From the NCBI GenBank assembly GCA_034437575.1, contig DAOTTY010000034.1:1-47048 (forward strand): DNA of 47,048 bases, in the 5' to 3' direction. Origin of the DNA: DAOTTY01 sp034437575 (GTDB taxonomy: Bacteria > Chloroflexota > Anaerolineae > Aggregatilineales > Phototrophicaceae). Below, piece after piece: positions 13,965-23,052 of this stretch (position 1 is its first letter; every line of letters begins with the position of its first letter). The notes below the pieces were generated by a model that was not told the origin of the DNA, did not search any database, and saw nothing but the letters and a program-made list of their open reading frames with translations. The position numbers and the translations under genes were made by a program.

Positions 13965-15277
13965 ACAAGCACCCCATTGGCATAGCGGTCTTCGGCTTCC
14001 GTCACAGCCGCTGCCACAGTAGCGACAATGTCTTCCACATCGTCACCGGCCTGTAACACCTGGACGGGTTTGCCCATCCCTAACAAAATGGGGCCGATAG
14101 TTTCTGCGCTGCCCAGGCGGGCTAGCAACTTATAGGCGATATTCGCGCTGCCCAAATCTGGGAAGACCAGCACGTTGGCGTCTTTTACCTCGCTGATGGG
14201 GTAGCGATCTTCGATGATGCTGGCTACGACGGCTGTGTCTGCCTGCATTTCACCATCTACGGTGATGTTTGGTCGCTTTTTCTTGATAATTTGCACAGCA
14301 TCCCGGACTTTATTGCTTGCCGGGTGGGGGGCACTGCCAAAGTTAGAAAACGACAGCATGGCCACTTTCGGCTCTATGGATAGGCCGCGAGCGAAATCTG
14401 CGGTGAGAATGGCAATTTCGGCCAAAGCCTCCGCATCGGGGTCAATGTTCACGGTGGCATCGGTGAAGAAGTACACCCGCTGTTTGATAATTACGATGTA
14501 GACACCGCTGGCATAGTTCACACCCTCACGGGTGCCCACCACTTGCAGCGCTGGCCGAAGCACCTGTGGGTATTCCGCCGTGATGCCGCTGATAAACACA
14601 TCGGCGTCGCCCATGTGAACCATCATCGGGCCATAGTAGCTGCGGCTGCGAAGCATCCCGTTGGCCACGCGATGCGTCACCCCTTTTCGCACACGCAGCA
14701 TGTGCAGGGCTTCAACGTAGCGCCCGCGTTGGGTATCGGTGGCCGGGTCTACGATGCGTGGGGCAAAGTTAAGCCCCAACTCTTGAATCTGCTCATGGAT
14801 GGTCGCCCGTTGTCCCATCAAAATTGGCTCCCCCAGGCCCTCCTCCTGAACGATATAGGCCGCCCGGATGATTTTCGTCTCTTCCCCCTCAGAAAAAGCG
14901 ATGCGATGTTTGCGGCGGCTGCTGCGGGCACGGCTAATGATGCTGTCGCGCACCTGGTGGCTGTGCCCCTGCCGGGCCAGCAGCGCATGGCGGTATTCGT
15001 CCAGGTCAAGCTGGCGACGGGCGACCCCGCTTTCCATTGCGGCTTTGGCCACAGCGGGGGCCACATACAACAGTACACGCGGGTCAAACGGCTTGGGAAT
15101 GAGATAGTCTCGGCCAAATTTGAGCGCACTCAAGCCGTAGGCGTTCAGCACGCTGTCTGGCACGTCCTCGTGGGCAAGCTGGGCCAGCGCCTGAGAGGCG
15201 GCCATCTTCATCTCTTCGTTGATCTGGCTGGCGTAAACGTCTAGCGCACCCCGGAAGATGAACGGGAACCCCAGCAC
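13961..15277 (-). CDS. maeB: malic enzyme MaeB, C-terminal part including phosphotransacetylase-like domain (frameshifted)
   Basis: This frame continues the malic enzyme after a 1-nt frameshift: it begins LGFPFIFRGALDVYASQIN, the sequence that normally follows GTGRSDYPNQVNN. The rest is the phosphate-acetyl/butyryltransferase-like domain (from about SRKHRIAFSEGEETKIIRAA to the end), which in MaeB is regulatory and binds acetyl-CoA. With the upstream frame the total is about 757 residues, the normal MaeB length. The start shown is a GTG at the frame limit and is not a real start. See the companion entry for the lesion. Confidence 0.75.
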   Translation of the reverse strand: MLGFPFIFRGALDVYASQINEEMKMAASQALAQLAHEDVPDSVLNAYGLSALKFGRDYLIPKPFDPRVLLYVAPAVAKAAMESGVARRQLDLDEYRHALLARQGHSHQVRDSIISRARSSRRKHRIAFSEGEETKIIRAAYIVQEEGLGEPILMGQRATIHEQIQELGLNFAPRIVDPATDTQRGRYVEALHMLRVRKGVTHRVANGMLRSRSYYGPMMVHMGDADVFISGITAEYPQVLRPALQVVGTREGVNYASGVYIVIIKQRVYFFTDATVNIDPDAEALAEIAILTADFARGLSIEPKVAMLSFSNFGSAPHPASNKVRDAVQIIKKKRPNITVDGEMQADTAVVASIIEDRYPISEVKDANVLVFPDLGSANIAYKLLARLGSAETIGPILLGMGKPVQVLQAGDDVEDIVATVAAAVTEAEDRYANGVLV

Positions 15278-16233
15278 ATTATTGACCTGATTGGGGTAAT
15301 CACTGCGGCCGTGCCAACAATTGCGTCTGGGCGCACCTCACGGGCCACATCGGGCATAATTTCTGGGCGTGGGTTGGCCATTGCAAAAATGATGGGGTCG
15401 TGGTTCATGGTTCGCAGCCAGTCCGGCTTTAGCACATCAGCGGCAGATAGGCCCACCACCATGTCGGCCCCTTCCAGCGCTTCGGGCAGGGTGCGGATGC
15501 CGCTGTCGTTGGCGAACTTGCGCTTGTAGTCGTCCATGTCTTCGGTGCGGTCACTGTAAACGACGCCGTGAATATCAACCATCGTGATGTTTTCCAGCTT
15601 GACGCCCATTTTCACATAGAAGTTTGCTGTCGCAATGGATGCGGCCCCGGCCCCAATCATCACAATTCGCATGTCTTCCATGTGGCGTTGGGTAACTTCA
15701 CAGGCGTTAAGCAGCGCCGCCCCAGAAATGATAGCTGTACCGTGTTGGTCATCATGAAAAACCGGGATGTCGAGTTCGGCTTTGAGGCGTTCTTCAATGA
15801 TGAACGCTTCTGGCGCTTTGATGTCTTCCAGGTTAATGCCGCCAAAGGTGGGGGCAATGGCTTTCACGGTTGCAATGACGGCTTCGGGGGTTTCTGCGTC
15901 GATTTCAATGTCAAACACGTCTACATCGGCAAAGCGCTTGAACAGCACCCCCTTACCCTCCATCACAGGTTTAGACGGCAGTGCGCCCCGGTTGCCCAGC
16001 CCCAAAATCGCGGAGCCGTTGGAAACGACAGCCACAAGATTGGCTTTGGCTGTCAGTTCAAACGCCTCCATCGGGTTCTCATCAATGGCCAGCACAGCTT
16101 CTGCCACACCGGGCGAGTAAGCCAGCGATAAATCGCGCTGTGTCGACAGGGGTTTGGTTGGGGTAACTTCAATTTTGCCAGGGCGTCCCCGGCGGTGATA
16201 CTCGAGTGCGTCAGATTTAGAAACGGACGACAT
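15241..16233 (-). CDS. maeB: malic enzyme MaeB, N-terminal catalytic part (ends at frameshift)
   Basis: Malic enzyme oxidatively decarboxylates malate to pyruvate with NAD(P). Catalytic-domain motifs are intact: LAYSPGVAEA, ILGLGNRGALPSKPVMEGK, FHDDQHGTAI, and the NAD(P) fold MIGAGAASIATANFY. At PDAIVGT the expected GRSDYPNQ is replaced by out-of-frame sequence. The DNA reads ACGGCCGC where ACGGGCCGC would restore the frame, that is one C/G missing near 15306-15311. The result is a premature stop at 15241. This could be a sequencing error in a short G run or a recent null mutation. ATG 16233 is a clear start. Confidence 0.85.
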   Translation of the reverse strand: MSSVSKSDALEYHRRGRPGKIEVTPTKPLSTQRDLSLAYSPGVAEAVLAIDENPMEAFELTAKANLVAVVSNGSAILGLGNRGALPSKPVMEGKGVLFKRFADVDVFDIEIDAETPEAVIATVKAIAPTFGGINLEDIKAPEAFIIEERLKAELDIPVFHDDQHGTAIISGAALLNACEVTQRHMEDMRIVMIGAGAASIATANFYVKMGVKLENITMVDIHGVVYSDRTEDMDDYKRKFANDSGIRTLPEALEGADMVVGLSAADVLKPDWLRTMNHDPIIFAMANPRPEIMPDVAREVRPDAIVGTAAVITPIRSIMCWGSRSSSGVR

Positions 16234-16338
16234 CCGCTTTTCCCTTATGTGATTGTCAAAACAAAGTACTTTGTTTCTAGTCTACCACTCACCGGGGCAC
16301 GCTTCGTGATAAGTTTCTCAGACTCAGCGCAGGCGAAA

Positions 16339-16368
16339 TTGTTGGCAAATCGCGCTTGTTGCTATAAT
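16339..16368 (+). promoter_or_regulatory. promoter of the TPR-membrane gene cluster
   Basis: Perfect -10 TATAAT at 16363-16368. Candidate -35 boxes are TTGTTG (16339-16344, 18-bp spacer) or TTGGCA (16342-16347, 15-bp spacer). It lies 33 bp before the ATG at 16402. Confidence 0.5.
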
Positions 16369-16401
16369 TGATGGAGTTCCACCCGCAACGGAGAAAACAA
16401 G

Positions 16402-16764
16402 ATGGCCAGTCCTAACCGTGAAGAACTAATGGCAATGGCAGTAACGACCTTTAAACAGGGTAATCGTGAAAGCGCCCGCGTGATGTTTCGCCAGGTGATT
16501 CAGGATGACCCCCGTAACGAACGCGCTTTGCTGTATATGGCGAAGTTGGCAAATGCGCCAACGGAGCGCAAACTATGGCTGCAAAAGGTGCTGGAGGTTA
16601 ACCCGGATAATGAAACGGCCCAGGCTGCACTTGGTAAGCTGGAAGCCAGCGCGGAAGAGAGTGAAAACCGAAAGCTGGTGACCTACAGCGGTCTGGTCGG
16701 TGGGGCGCTGCTGCTGTCGATCCTGGCATACACAGCCGTTTGGGCGCTGCGCCCGCTGGGCTAG
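16402..16764 (+). CDS. TPR-like membrane protein (short member of a tandem paralogue set)
   Basis: This 120-aa protein has an N-terminal helical-repeat module of about 80 residues: GNRESARVMFRQVIQDDP, NERALLYMAKLA, LQKVLEVNPDNETAQAAL. One transmembrane helix follows (about 94-114, YSGLVGGALLLSILAYTAVW) with a very short exterior tail. The same N-terminal module opens the next two genes, so this is the shortest of three tandem copies. The repeats are predicted to be cytoplasmic. Function is unknown; a membrane scaffold or sensor subunit is a guess. It is first in a plus-strand cluster, 23 bp before the next gene. Confidence 0.75.
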   Translation: MASPNREELMAMAVTTFKQGNRESARVMFRQVIQDDPRNERALLYMAKLANAPTERKLWLQKVLEVNPDNETAQAALGKLEASAEESENRKLVTYSGLVGGALLLSILAYTAVWALRPLG

Positions 16765-16787
16765 CCCGCTAACAAAGCATACAGACT

Positions 16788-18320
16788 GTGGCCCAAAATA
16801 ACATTGAAGCGCAACTGAACGCAGCGATTGACGCAGCCCACCGGGGGGACCATGCCCGTGCCCGCCTGCTGTTGCAAGACGTGGTGCGTGAGGATGTGGA
16901 CAACGAACTGGCGTGGATGTGGCTGGCAACCACTGCAACTACCGTCCCCGATAAACGCCGCCACCTCCAGCGGGTATTGTCGATCAACCCGAATAACACA
17001 ACCGCGCAGGCGGCCCTTCAGCGGTTGGGTGGGCCGGTTGCTGGTGTGAACCTGAACAGGCCATCGGAGGCAGATGAGCCACAATCGCCGTGGCGTCGCT
17101 ATGTGATACTGGCGATTGGTGTGTTGGGTATTGGCTCACTGGCTGTGCTGGTTTTTTCGATTAGCAATGCGGTTCTCTCATCGCTGGATTCAGGCCCAGA
17201 CACGACCGAAGCCGCCGCTTTCAACACACAGCTAGCCGCCACGCTCAACAGTCCAACCCCGTCAGATACGCCGCCTCCCTCGCTAACGCCAACTATTCTT
17301 GGTGTGCTGGTGACACCCGTCCCGGCCACACTGCCGCCCACGTTTACGCCGACTGACGCCCCCACACCCGCCGATACGCCTATCCCAACGGCAACGCGCC
17401 CCCCCGCCAGCACGTATGAGTTGATCTACAGCAGTTTTGCCAGCGGGCGTGCTTCACCCAGTTTGCTGCGTATCGCGGGGGATGGCACCGACGAAACCGA
17501 TCTTGAGGTGACGGGTGAAGGGGCTGTGTTTAGCCCGGACGGGTCGCAGATTGCTTATGTGGCACGCCCCTTAAATGTGGATATAGCACCATCGGAGGAG
17601 GCGACGGAAGAAGACATCGCCCCTGACGGCACTGAAGAGGCCCTGCTATCGCGTACCAACACCGCCAGCGATACCATTGAGTTATTTATTGCCCCGGCAG
17701 ATAATCCGAGTGCGGCGCGGCAGGTAACGTCCTTCGGCAGCGACAGCCTTAGCCGCCCGGCATGGTCACCAGATGGCGCACGGCTGCTGTATGTGCGGGA
17801 CGGCACCGAACTTGAAAGCATCGGTGTAAGTGGGCAACCGGATGTGGAAACCTACCTCAGCGGGGAAAGCACGGGCCTCAAGAGTGATCCCGTCTGGACG
17901 CCGGACGGCAGACAGATTATCTTCGCTTCGGATGTCGCAGTACCCGGCCAGCTTGACCTGTACGCCTACACGCTGGAGGGGGCCACAGAAACGCGCCTGA
18001 CTGAAGATGTTGGCAACAACTTCGCCCCGTCCGTCTCGCCGGATGGCAGCTTGATTGCGTTCATCAGTGATCGTAACGGCGACAGCGACATCTATCAGAT
18101 GAGCATAGACGGCTTCGGAGCGCTTTTGCTAACGACGGGCGATGGCGGCGCGGAGGATCAAACCCCGGTTTGGTCCCTGGATGGCCGCTGGATTGCGTTT
18201 AGCAGTAACCGGGCTGAAGGGAGTAACTTCCAAATTTACCTCCTCAACCCACAAACCCTGGAAATTAACCAGGTGACTGACGACACCCGAAATAACCGCC
18301 TACCGGTTTTTGCCCGGTAG
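16788..18320 (+). CDS. TPR-TM protein with extracellular PD40/TolB-like beta-propeller
   Basis: This 510-aa protein starts at GTG 16788. The first 80 residues repeat the TPR-like module (GDHARARLLLQDVVREDVDN, AWMWLATTA, LQRVLSINPNN). One transmembrane helix lies at about 105-128, then a Thr/Pro-rich linker to about residue 205. The outer domain has PD40/WD40-like repeats: FSPDGSQIAYVA, WSPDGARLLYV, WTPDGRQIIFASD, VSPDGSLIAFISDRNGDSDI and WSLDGRWIAFSSN. The propeller may bind a ligand, glycan or peptidoglycan, with the inner repeats relaying or docking partners; this is inference. It overlaps the region before the next gene's RBS. Confidence 0.8.
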   Translation: MAQNNIEAQLNAAIDAAHRGDHARARLLLQDVVREDVDNELAWMWLATTATTVPDKRRHLQRVLSINPNNTTAQAALQRLGGPVAGVNLNRPSEADEPQSPWRRYVILAIGVLGIGSLAVLVFSISNAVLSSLDSGPDTTEAAAFNTQLAATLNSPTPSDTPPPSLTPTILGVLVTPVPATLPPTFTPTDAPTPADTPIPTATRPPASTYELIYSSFASGRASPSLLRIAGDGTDETDLEVTGEGAVFSPDGSQIAYVARPLNVDIAPSEEATEEDIAPDGTEEALLSRTNTASDTIELFIAPADNPSAARQVTSFGSDSLSRPAWSPDGARLLYVRDGTELESIGVSGQPDVETYLSGESTGLKSDPVWTPDGRQIIFASDVAVPGQLDLYAYTLEGATETRLTEDVGNNFAPSVSPDGSLIAFISDRNGDSDIYQMSIDGFGALLLTTGDGGAEDQTPVWSLDGRWIAFSSNRAEGSNFQIYLLNPQTLEINQVTDDTRNNRLPVFAR

Positions 18321-18339
18321 CCCGAAGGAGGGATTGATT

Positions 18340-20007
18340 TTGGCGAACCAAGACCAAATCAACAAATTGCTGAAGCAGGCAGTGGAAGCGGCCCGCAGTG
18401 GTAACAACAACCAGGCCCGCGTTTTGCTAGATGAAATCACAGACCTGGATGAGAAAAACGAACGCGCCTGGTATCTTCTGGCAACCCTGACGGATGACCC
18501 GCAGGAAAAGCGCATCTATCTTGAAAATGTGCTTTACGCCAACCCGCACAATGAACGCGCCCAGCAGATGTTGAATGCGCTTGATGGCCGCGATAAGTCC
18601 ACCGCCAACAAGGGGGTTTCCAGTCGGGCGCGGCTTTATATTGGTGTCGCGCTGATCATTGTGTTTTTGATCGCAGAGGTGGCTCTAATCGGTGTGGGCT
18701 TTAACCGCCGGTCTAACGCAACAGCAACAGCCGTTGCCTTCGCTGCCACTAGCACCCAGCAGCGAATCGAGATAGACGATGCTGCGGCCCAAGCTGCTAC
18801 CGAAACCTCTGCCGCCCAGCAGACGGCTGTCCGCGAGGCAACGGCGATCATTGAAACGCAAACCGCAACGGCTGGCCCGTCGAATACGCCCACCTTCGAC
18901 CCTACCAACCTGACCTCACCCCCGACCTGGACGCCGGCTGATTTACCCAATGGGGGGGCGGGCGCTGCCGAAGGCGCGGGGGGTGAGGAGCTGCTCTACC
19001 CCGCCCCCCCCGCAGAGGTATTCGCGGGGCAGTTTATCATGGCCTGGGGTGGGTTTGACGACAACAACAACGGGCTGTTCCCACTGCGTCGCTACGATCT
19101 GGATGCAGGGGGAGTATTCAGTGTAATTGGCGACGATGGCGGCGGCGTAGACCGACTGGAAACAAATAATGTGACAGTAAACCCCGCAACAGGTACCCAC
19201 ATGGTGTATGTTGTGGAGTTAGTCGATACGACAACTGCGCTGGAACGGGCGACCATTAGAGGGCGTGAGTCTCAACTTGTGAGCGATTTGTGGGGTACCC
19301 TGGAGCGCGTCTTGAATACCGAACAGGCACACTACGCTTTGGATGGCAGTAAACTCGTGTTCATTGGGGAAAGCAACACGACGAATACAAAGGAAATATG
19401 GATGATCGACTTCGACCTGCCCCCCACTCCAAACAGTGTACCGCTTATTCAAATCACTGCGGATGACACACAGTACAGTTCCCCGATTGTTTCCGTTGAC
19501 AACAGCCAGATTATCGCCATTCAAGCTGATCCGAATAATGCGAACGAGCCTGATCTTGTGAGTATTGATATTGCCTCTGGCCAAATCACTCAGTTGACGC
19601 AAGATGGGTTTGGCCTTGCCGAACAGGAAGCTACAATTTCACCCGATGGGCAGACGGTGGTTTACGTTGCATCCGAAGGCAATGACCCTGATGCTCCTGC
19701 TGACCTGATTCAGTTGAACCTGAACAGCCTCAGTGCTCGCCCGGTGATCCGAACGGTTGACATTGATGAGCGCAACCCGGTTTTTAGCGCTGATGGCCGC
19801 TACCTGGCTTACGCCAGCGATGAAAGCGGGGTTTACAACATTTACATCCGTGACCTGGAAACGGGCGATACATTCCAGTTGAGCAATGAAACGCTTGATC
19901 CGGTTTTTCCCGGCAGTTGGTATCAGCCAGGGGTTGTGCCAGAACGCCCCCCCCTGGAAACGCTGCCAACCCCCGTTATTGTGCCTGTGCCGGGGGCTGA
20001 ATCTTAG
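18340..20007 (+). CDS. TPR-TM protein with extracellular PD40-like propeller (third paralogue)
   Basis: The protein has 555 aa from TTG 18340, chosen because AAGGAGG (18325-18331) sits 8 nt upstream; the frame is open to 18310, inside the preceding gene. The TPR-like module (GNNNQARVLLDEITDLDEKN, AWYLLATL, LENVLYANPHNERAQQML) precedes one transmembrane helix (about 101-123). An Ala/Thr/Gln-rich coiled region and a Thr/Pro linker follow, then an outer domain with PD40-type repeats such as ISPDGQTVVYVASEGNDP and FSADGRYLAYASDESGVYNI. It is clearly paralogous to the gene before it, and together they form an operon with the 16402 gene. Confidence 0.8.
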   Translation: MANQDQINKLLKQAVEAARSGNNNQARVLLDEITDLDEKNERAWYLLATLTDDPQEKRIYLENVLYANPHNERAQQMLNALDGRDKSTANKGVSSRARLYIGVALIIVFLIAEVALIGVGFNRRSNATATAVAFAATSTQQRIEIDDAAAQAATETSAAQQTAVREATAIIETQTATAGPSNTPTFDPTNLTSPPTWTPADLPNGGAGAAEGAGGEELLYPAPPAEVFAGQFIMAWGGFDDNNNGLFPLRRYDLDAGGVFSVIGDDGGGVDRLETNNVTVNPATGTHMVYVVELVDTTTALERATIRGRESQLVSDLWGTLERVLNTEQAHYALDGSKLVFIGESNTTNTKEIWMIDFDLPPTPNSVPLIQITADDTQYSSPIVSVDNSQIIAIQADPNNANEPDLVSIDIASGQITQLTQDGFGLAEQEATISPDGQTVVYVASEGNDPDAPADLIQLNLNSLSARPVIRTVDIDERNPVFSADGRYLAYASDESGVYNIYIRDLETGDTFQLSNETLDPVFPGSWYQPGVVPERPPLETLPTPVIVPVPGAES

Positions 20008-20015
20008 TTAGGAAG

Positions 20016-21062
20016 TTACTCACCTGCTGGTGGCGATACGTCGCTGGCAGGCTGAGTGGGCAGGCTGGTTAGGGTCGCTCGTAGTGCTGCCGCCTGCCTG
20101 ACAAGCTGCTGTGTCGCAAAGGCCAATCTGTTCAGGTTGATGTTGGCGGAATCGACGGCATCTGTTTGTTGTTGTAACGTTTGGCGGATGTCTGTCGCTG
20201 CCTTGTCTACCGTGTTGATCCCTTGCAGCCCCTGATGAAAAGACTGGCTAGCCCCCCTGATATTTTGGACTTCTTGATCGACCTGCGTCATACCCGTTTC
20301 GGTCGCATTGATTGTGGTGGTGATGGCCGCTTGTACCTCATGGAGAAGTTGCCGAACCTGATCGGCAGCGGTGGTGGACTGGCTGGCCAAAAGGCGCACT
20401 TCATCGGCTACTACTGTGAAGCCGCGCCCCTGAACGCCAGCACGGGCGGCTTCGATGGAGGCGTTGAGTGCAAGCAGGTTGGATTGGGTCGCAATCTCAC
20501 TAACAGACACGATAATGGCGTCAATCTGGCGGGTGAGGGCTGCTAAGGTGGCAATCGTTTCGGCAATGATGGCGACCTGCTGCCGGATTTGTACCATGCC
20601 GTTCACCGCTTCGGAAATCGTCTGTTGGCCGTCGTTGAGTTCGACTTCGATAGTGTGGGTGTTCTGGCTCAAGGAGTGGACGCGCTGGTTGACCTGAGCG
20701 GTTTGTTCCATCAAAGATTGCAGAATAGTCATTGTTTGTTGAATCACCCCCTCGATTTCGCCTGTGATGTTGGGGGGTGTACCCAGCGATTGTTGAGCGC
20801 TGCGGACGGCAGCGTGCAGGGCATCGTCACGGGGTGGTAGGGTGATTTCATCAGTGACAAGTTTGGGGGAGTTGTGCTGTTCCAGCCGGGGCACATCTTG
20901 CAGGGCATACCAGATGACGAGGCCGCATAGGCTCAACACGACAGAACTGGCCCATCCCCAGGCTGCCCCAGGGAAGATGCCATTGCCCAGCAGGAAAAGC
21001 AGACCAGTCAAAACAGATCCAACAGCAGTGATACGCGCAGCACGCAAACGGGATAGGGTCAT
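20016..21062 (-). CDS. short methyl-accepting chemotaxis-type signalling protein
   Basis: A membrane signal transducer of about 348 aa from ATG 21062; TTG/ATG starts up to 21134 are possible but lack a clear SD. It has two closely spaced transmembrane helices near the N-terminus with almost no loop between (SVLTGLLFLLGNG, SSVVLSLCGLVIWYAL). It then goes directly into a long coiled-coil signalling domain with the MCP hairpin tip: EIATQSNLLALNASIEAARA, followed by GFTVVADEVRLLASQS. There is no ligand-binding or HAMP domain, so the signal may be sensed within the membrane or through partners. No che genes are adjacent. Confidence 0.85.
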   Translation of the reverse strand: MTLSRLRAARITAVGSVLTGLLFLLGNGIFPGAAWGWASSVVLSLCGLVIWYALQDVPRLEQHNSPKLVTDEITLPPRDDALHAAVRSAQQSLGTPPNITGEIEGVIQQTMTILQSLMEQTAQVNQRVHSLSQNTHTIEVELNDGQQTISEAVNGMVQIRQQVAIIAETIATLAALTRQIDAIIVSVSEIATQSNLLALNASIEAARAGVQGRGFTVVADEVRLLASQSTTAADQVRQLLHEVQAAITTTINATETGMTQVDQEVQNIRGASQSFHQGLQGINTVDKAATDIRQTLQQQTDAVDSANINLNRLAFATQQLVRQAAALRATLTSLPTQPASDVSPPAGE

Positions 21063-21234
21063 AGTTGTGGACTTTGCGAGTGAGTTGTGATGATTTGTTA
21101 AGGCAAGCATAGATTGAAGATAGGGTTGCTTCAAGAGTGATGCAGTTTAGGGGCGCTTGGTTTATGATGATGACCAGCAATCGGGAAATTCACCCATGTG
21201 AATGCAGGGGCATACCAAGCCGAAGGAGCCATCA

Positions 21235-22083
21235 ATGCGTTTGACACGTCTAATTTTGCTGTGGCCGTTGTTGCTACTCGTCGCCTGCGGGAACCAACCC
21301 GAAGAAACGGCTCAACTCCCTGGTCAAATGGGGGATGCGACCGTCAACTGGCCGGACGATCCGTCTTATGTTGTTTTTCAAATAGACATTGTAGGCGGGC
21401 CAGAAGAGTTCGATAACCGCAACGACATTCCACTTTGTACAATCTATGGTGATGGGCGCATTGTATGGCTGGGCAATTCGCAGCCAGGGCAAACGCTGGT
21501 GCTGTTTGACGTGCTCAACCCGGATATTATCCGCAACTTCGTCTTAAACCTGGTTGTAAACTACGACATTTATGATTACAACGAACTGGCCGATGTGCAG
21601 CCCCTTGGGGAACAGCGCCCCGTTTACGAGCAGATTCAGGTCAATATATCCAACCAATTTCACATTACCGACGGGTTTGAAAACTGGCCGACCAGTTACT
21701 TTACGGACATCCTGACAGAGTGCCAGAATGTGAGCAGTGCCCCGGCTCAGTTTGAACCCAGCGGCGGTTGGATGAGCGCAACCTATGCCAATAACTCAAC
21801 GGACGCCACGATTATTGACTGGAATGCTGAGGCTTCTGGGATTGATTTGGCCCAGCTAGCAGCATTAGAGGAGCGCCTGTGGGTTGATAACGAGGTCTTA
21901 CCTATCCTGTGGAACATCATGGTGACATCACCGCGCAATCGTGTCTTCCGGCAGGATGACAGCTTCTACACGGTGGCCTTTGAAGTGCCCAGTGTTCACC
22001 GAGAAGCCCCGCCTGCGCCTACCATTGAGGAATTGCCCAATGCACGCAGCCTGATTGACCAGGGCGATGATGGGGAGTCTTAG
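21235..22083 (+). CDS. lipoprotein of unknown function
   Basis: The 282-aa protein begins at ATG 21235 with AAGGAG (21223-21228) six nt upstream. It has a lipoprotein signal peptide: MRLTRLILLWPLLLLVAC, with the lipobox LVAC directly before Gly. The mature part is acidic, with no recognised domain; YNVGY-type or enzymatic motifs are absent. It is divergent from the MCP gene, sharing a 170-bp regulatory gap, and is followed by a hairpin cluster. Confidence 0.7.
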   Translation: MRLTRLILLWPLLLLVACGNQPEETAQLPGQMGDATVNWPDDPSYVVFQIDIVGGPEEFDNRNDIPLCTIYGDGRIVWLGNSQPGQTLVLFDVLNPDIIRNFVLNLVVNYDIYDYNELADVQPLGEQRPVYEQIQVNISNQFHITDGFENWPTSYFTDILTECQNVSSAPAQFEPSGGWMSATYANNSTDATIIDWNAEASGIDLAQLAALEERLWVDNEVLPILWNIMVTSPRNRVFRQDDSFYTVAFEVPSVHREAPPAPTIEELPNARSLIDQGDDGES

Positions 22084-22101
22084 AATCTATTTGAGAAGTT
22101 T

Positions 22102-22175
22102 GTGAGGGCGCTGCCCTCACACTCTCGGCAGGGTGCAGGGATGCTAATCCCTTGTGGGGTATGGGGTGAAACCCC
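22102..22175. repeat. hairpin cluster after the lipoprotein gene (terminator/repeat)
   Basis: GTGAGGGC (22102-22109) pairs perfectly with GCCCTCAC (22113-22120) around a 3-nt loop. It is followed within 60 bp by GGGAT-GCTA-ATCCC-like and ATGGGGT-GAA-ACCCCAT stems, the last with TTTTG after it. The last stem fits a terminator, while the whole looks like a compound intergenic repeat. Confidence 0.45.
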
Positions 22176-22255
22176 ATGCTTTTGCTTTTCAAACGGCCTC
22201 TTCGTTATTTCGGTGTGCGGGCGCGTAAGGTCGCGCCCTTTGAGGAGCTTTTTGT

Positions 22256-22735
22256 ATGAAACTCTACTTGATGCGCCACGGCCATGCTGAGCTGGGTAAT
22301 GGCATGGCCGATGAAGATCGGGCGCTGACGGCGATGGGGGTTGAGCGTATTCACAATGCGGCCCGTGTGCTAGCCCAGGCAGGGATTGCCCCCGCGCACA
22401 TTTACAGCAGCCCGCGTGTACGAGCGCAACAAACGGCTGAGATTGTGGCTGATGCCCTCGGCAAAACAGTCGAAATCCATCAAGCGGTCAACTTTGGGTT
22501 CAACGTGGACGCAATCCGCGACTTTATTGCTCAGACGAATGGTGAGGATGTGGACCTGATGTTCGTCGGGCACGAGCCAACGCTTAGTAACACTATTGCG
22601 GTCCTCACGCACGGTGAAGTGGTAATGAAACCGGGCAGTTTTGCCCGAATTGACGTTACATCACGGCTAGCGCCAAGCGGTGAATTGGTGTGGCTTATCG
22701 CGCCAAAGGTATTTGACGCACTGGCTACAATGTGA
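22256..22735 (+). CDS. sixA: phosphohistidine phosphatase SixA-like
   Basis: This 159-aa histidine-phosphatase-superfamily protein has the N-terminal catalytic MRHGHAE motif with Arg7-His8-Gly9. The arginine-containing block SPRVRAQQTAEIV and the second catalytic His in VGHEPTLS are also present. The size fits SixA, which dephosphorylates phosphohistidine on phosphorelay proteins or the nitrogen PTS. The true substrate here is not known. ATG 22256 has GAGGAG about 8 nt upstream. Confidence 0.88.
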   Translation: MKLYLMRHGHAELGNGMADEDRALTAMGVERIHNAARVLAQAGIAPAHIYSSPRVRAQQTAEIVADALGKTVEIHQAVNFGFNVDAIRDFIAQTNGEDVDLMFVGHEPTLSNTIAVLTHGEVVMKPGSFARIDVTSRLAPSGELVWLIAPKVFDALATM

Positions 22736-22736
22736 G

Positions 22737-23024
22737 TTAGGCGTCGTCCCCATCCCGCAGGGATTGCACGATGTCTGTGAGCGTGGCTGTTTGGGCGCGT
22801 TCGCGGGCATCCCAAATAACACGCGGGCAAATTTCAGATTCGAGCAGGTCGAACAGGTCAAGCGCGTGTTGGCGTGTAGCACTGCGGGTATGGGGTTGCG
22901 CGATCACGAAAGCAAGCAGGTTGGCTGCTTGTTCTTTGCGATTTTCGTCAATGAGGGTGTCAGCAAGGGCGACGATTGCGGCAAGGATTAGCGGAGTGTT
23001 GTCAGTGAGGTGGTCGAGTTCCAC
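22737..23024 (-). CDS. small helical protein resembling a TPR-type C-terminal module
   Basis: A 95-aa helical protein from GTG 23024. The segment NLLAFVIAQPHTRSATRQHA followed by DLFDLL and then ARERAQTATLTDIVQSL matches a pattern seen at the C-termini of large Chloroflexota ATPase/TPR proteins (AL.LL.lVL.HP.t...tr.rA..LL). Here it stands alone. Function is unknown. It converges on sixA with only one nucleotide between the stops and is upstream-adjacent to nothing on its own strand. Confidence 0.55.
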   Translation of the reverse strand: MELDHLTDNTPLILAAIVALADTLIDENRKEQAANLLAFVIAQPHTRSATRQHALDLFDLLESEICPRVIWDARERAQTATLTDIVQSLRDGDDA

Positions 23025-23052
23025 AGTTGAGTTTGTGGTTTGTGGAAAACAA

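Noticed and set aside
14543..15244. Plus-strand open frame opposite maeB
   Set aside because: Antisense to the phosphotransacetylase-like domain; composition is that of a shadow frame.
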